The position numbers and the translations under genes were made by a program. From Sphingobacteriaceae bacterium GW460-11-11-14-LB5 (GTDB lineage: Bacteria > Bacteroidota > Bacteroidia > Sphingobacteriales > Sphingobacteriaceae), in assembly GCA_002151545.1 (NCBI GenBank), contig CP021237.1, forward strand, positions 1,240,001 to 1,304,000: a DNA stretch of 64,000 nucleotides, given 5' to 3'. This document shows positions 63,380 to 64,000 of the stretch, one piece after another (position 1 is the stretch's first letter; the number at the start of each line of letters is the position of its first letter). The notes below the pieces were generated by a model. The model was given only the letters and a program-made list of their open reading frames with translations, was not told the origin of the DNA and did no database searches.

Positions 63380-64000
63380 TTAAAATGTACTAAATTTGAA
63401 TTTTTGATTGTTGGCACCACCATAACCCCAAAGGCCAGGCAGGGTTCCGTTTGCGGTTGCACTACCCGGAATATCAATATTTTTGGATGGTACATTGCGT
63501 GGAGAAATGATATAATAACCACCCTCAACCGGGAAGATATTAAACTGCTGAGAGGTTGTACCTGTGTTTGTTCTAATTTCAAGTTTAGTACCATTCGCGA
63601 TACCACCACCCACTACGGTAAGTACCTTTCCTGGTGCATTTAACGGCGATAATATATAATAACCACTGGCATTTTTGGTCACATTCCACCTTCCGTTACT
63701 GGTGTTTACATCTGTCCATAAAATGACCTGCGTACCATCTGCCGTGTAATTCCCGGATACGTTCAGCACCTTGGTAATATCCAATGCTGTAGAAATTTCA
63801 TAATTAGTATTTGCAGGTAAGCCAACATATGTAAAACCGGTATACATGTGGTTGATGCCTGCAATATCTGCAGGGCTCATGTTTGGTGAAGGAAAGCAGG
63901 TCTCATAACGAGATCCATCTAATTTCGTTATCTTTTGGGGACTTCCGATTGGATCTGCGGCGTACATCAGAATTGATTCGATATCTAATGGAGTACCAAT
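63380..64000 (-). CDS. Astacin-like metalloprotease with C-terminal ricin-type lectin domain (C-terminal part)
   Basis: The frame is open to the right window edge, so only about 206 C-terminal residues are seen. At the edge it reads IGTPLDIESILMYAADPIGSP...MSPADIAGINHMYTG. That matches the Met-turn (S-x-x-M-Y) and final helix of astacin (M12A) zinc proteases; the HExxH motif would lie outside the window. It is followed by a ricin-like beta-trefoil domain of about 140 residues with repeated pattern (YEISTALDITKVLNVSGNYTADGTQVILW, GYYILSPLNAPGKVLTVVGGG, GGYYIISPRNVPSKNIDIPGS). The protein is probably exported and binds glycans. An ATG at 63,967 is internal and not the real start. Confidence 0.78.
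   Translation of the reverse strand: MGTPLDIESILMYAADPIGSPQKITKLDGSRYETCFPSPNMSPADIAGINHMYTGFTYVGLPANTNYEISTALDITKVLNVSGNYTADGTQVILWTDVNTSNGRWNVTKNASGYYILSPLNAPGKVLTVVGGGIANGTKLEIRTNTGTTSQQFNIFPVEGGYYIISPRNVPSKNIDIPGSATANGTLPGLWGYGGANNQKFKFSTF

Noticed and set aside
63124..63393. 89-codon plus-strand frame
   Set aside because: Runs through the terminator hairpin of the astacin-like gene and resembles no protein I know.
1..64000. CRISPR arrays, rRNA operons, riboswitches, toxin-antitoxin pairs or insertion sequences
   Set aside because: Looked for repeat-spacer patterns, rRNA, transposases and known leader motifs while reading; none found with usable support.

Overview
The window looks like chromosomal DNA of a Bacteroidota member, most plausibly Sphingobacteriaceae (Pedobacter-like). 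The support is AT-rich DNA, three SusC/SusD pairs, an ECF sigma factor next to FecR, a type III glutamine synthetase, starts without Shine-Dalgarno sequences, and Bacteroidota-type promoters (TTTG, about 19-20 nt, TAnnTTTG) in front of both tRNA genes. The genus is inferred, not proven.

Layout. 1-10.96 kb is housekeeping: glutamine synthetase (cut by the left edge), a TonB-type protein, purL flanked by short intergenic repeats, a VOC protein, a small outer-membrane protein, TrmN6, a YfcE-like phosphoesterase, class I fructose-bisphosphatase and RNase HI. 11.1-18.6 kb is a sensory region between two 115-bp direct repeats, one of them abutting tRNA-His. It holds a LOV-type (blue-light) histidine kinase with a single-domain response regulator, a secreted EEP-family enzyme, tRNA-Pro, and a second PAS kinase with an unusual SpoIIAA-like tail. 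18.8-21.3 kb has an acyltransferase, a polysaccharide-lyase-like lipoprotein and an unknown protein.

21.6-41.6 kb is a large polysaccharide utilisation locus (PUL 1): GH95, SusC, SusD, a surface lipoprotein, GH31, GH88, PL6, GH29, GH105, an AraC regulator on the opposite strand, and GH89. Together these point to a fucosylated, uronic-acid-containing glycan with alpha-GlcNAc residues. A lyase would cut it to unsaturated oligosaccharides, GH88/GH105 would remove the unsaturated uronyl ends, and GH29/GH95/GH31/GH89 would trim the rest. 41.5-52.1 kb is PUL 2 on the minus strand: sigma factor, FecR, STN-SusC, SusD, an IPT/NHL lipoprotein, a beta-helix protein and a truncated LacI regulator that runs into the GH89 3' end. 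53.2-58.3 kb is a third SusC/SusD pair. The right end has a papain-like protease, a heme-oxygenase remnant, a sulfatase, and the C-terminus of an astacin-like protease with a ricin-type lectin domain (cut by the right edge).

The points most worth a second look are the enzyme mix of PUL 1, paired CAATCGATTG palindromes between a 59-codon secreted-peptide ORF and GH89, the truncated LacI gene, the LOV kinase module, the kinase with the SpoIIAA-like tail, and the tRNA-His-linked direct repeats.
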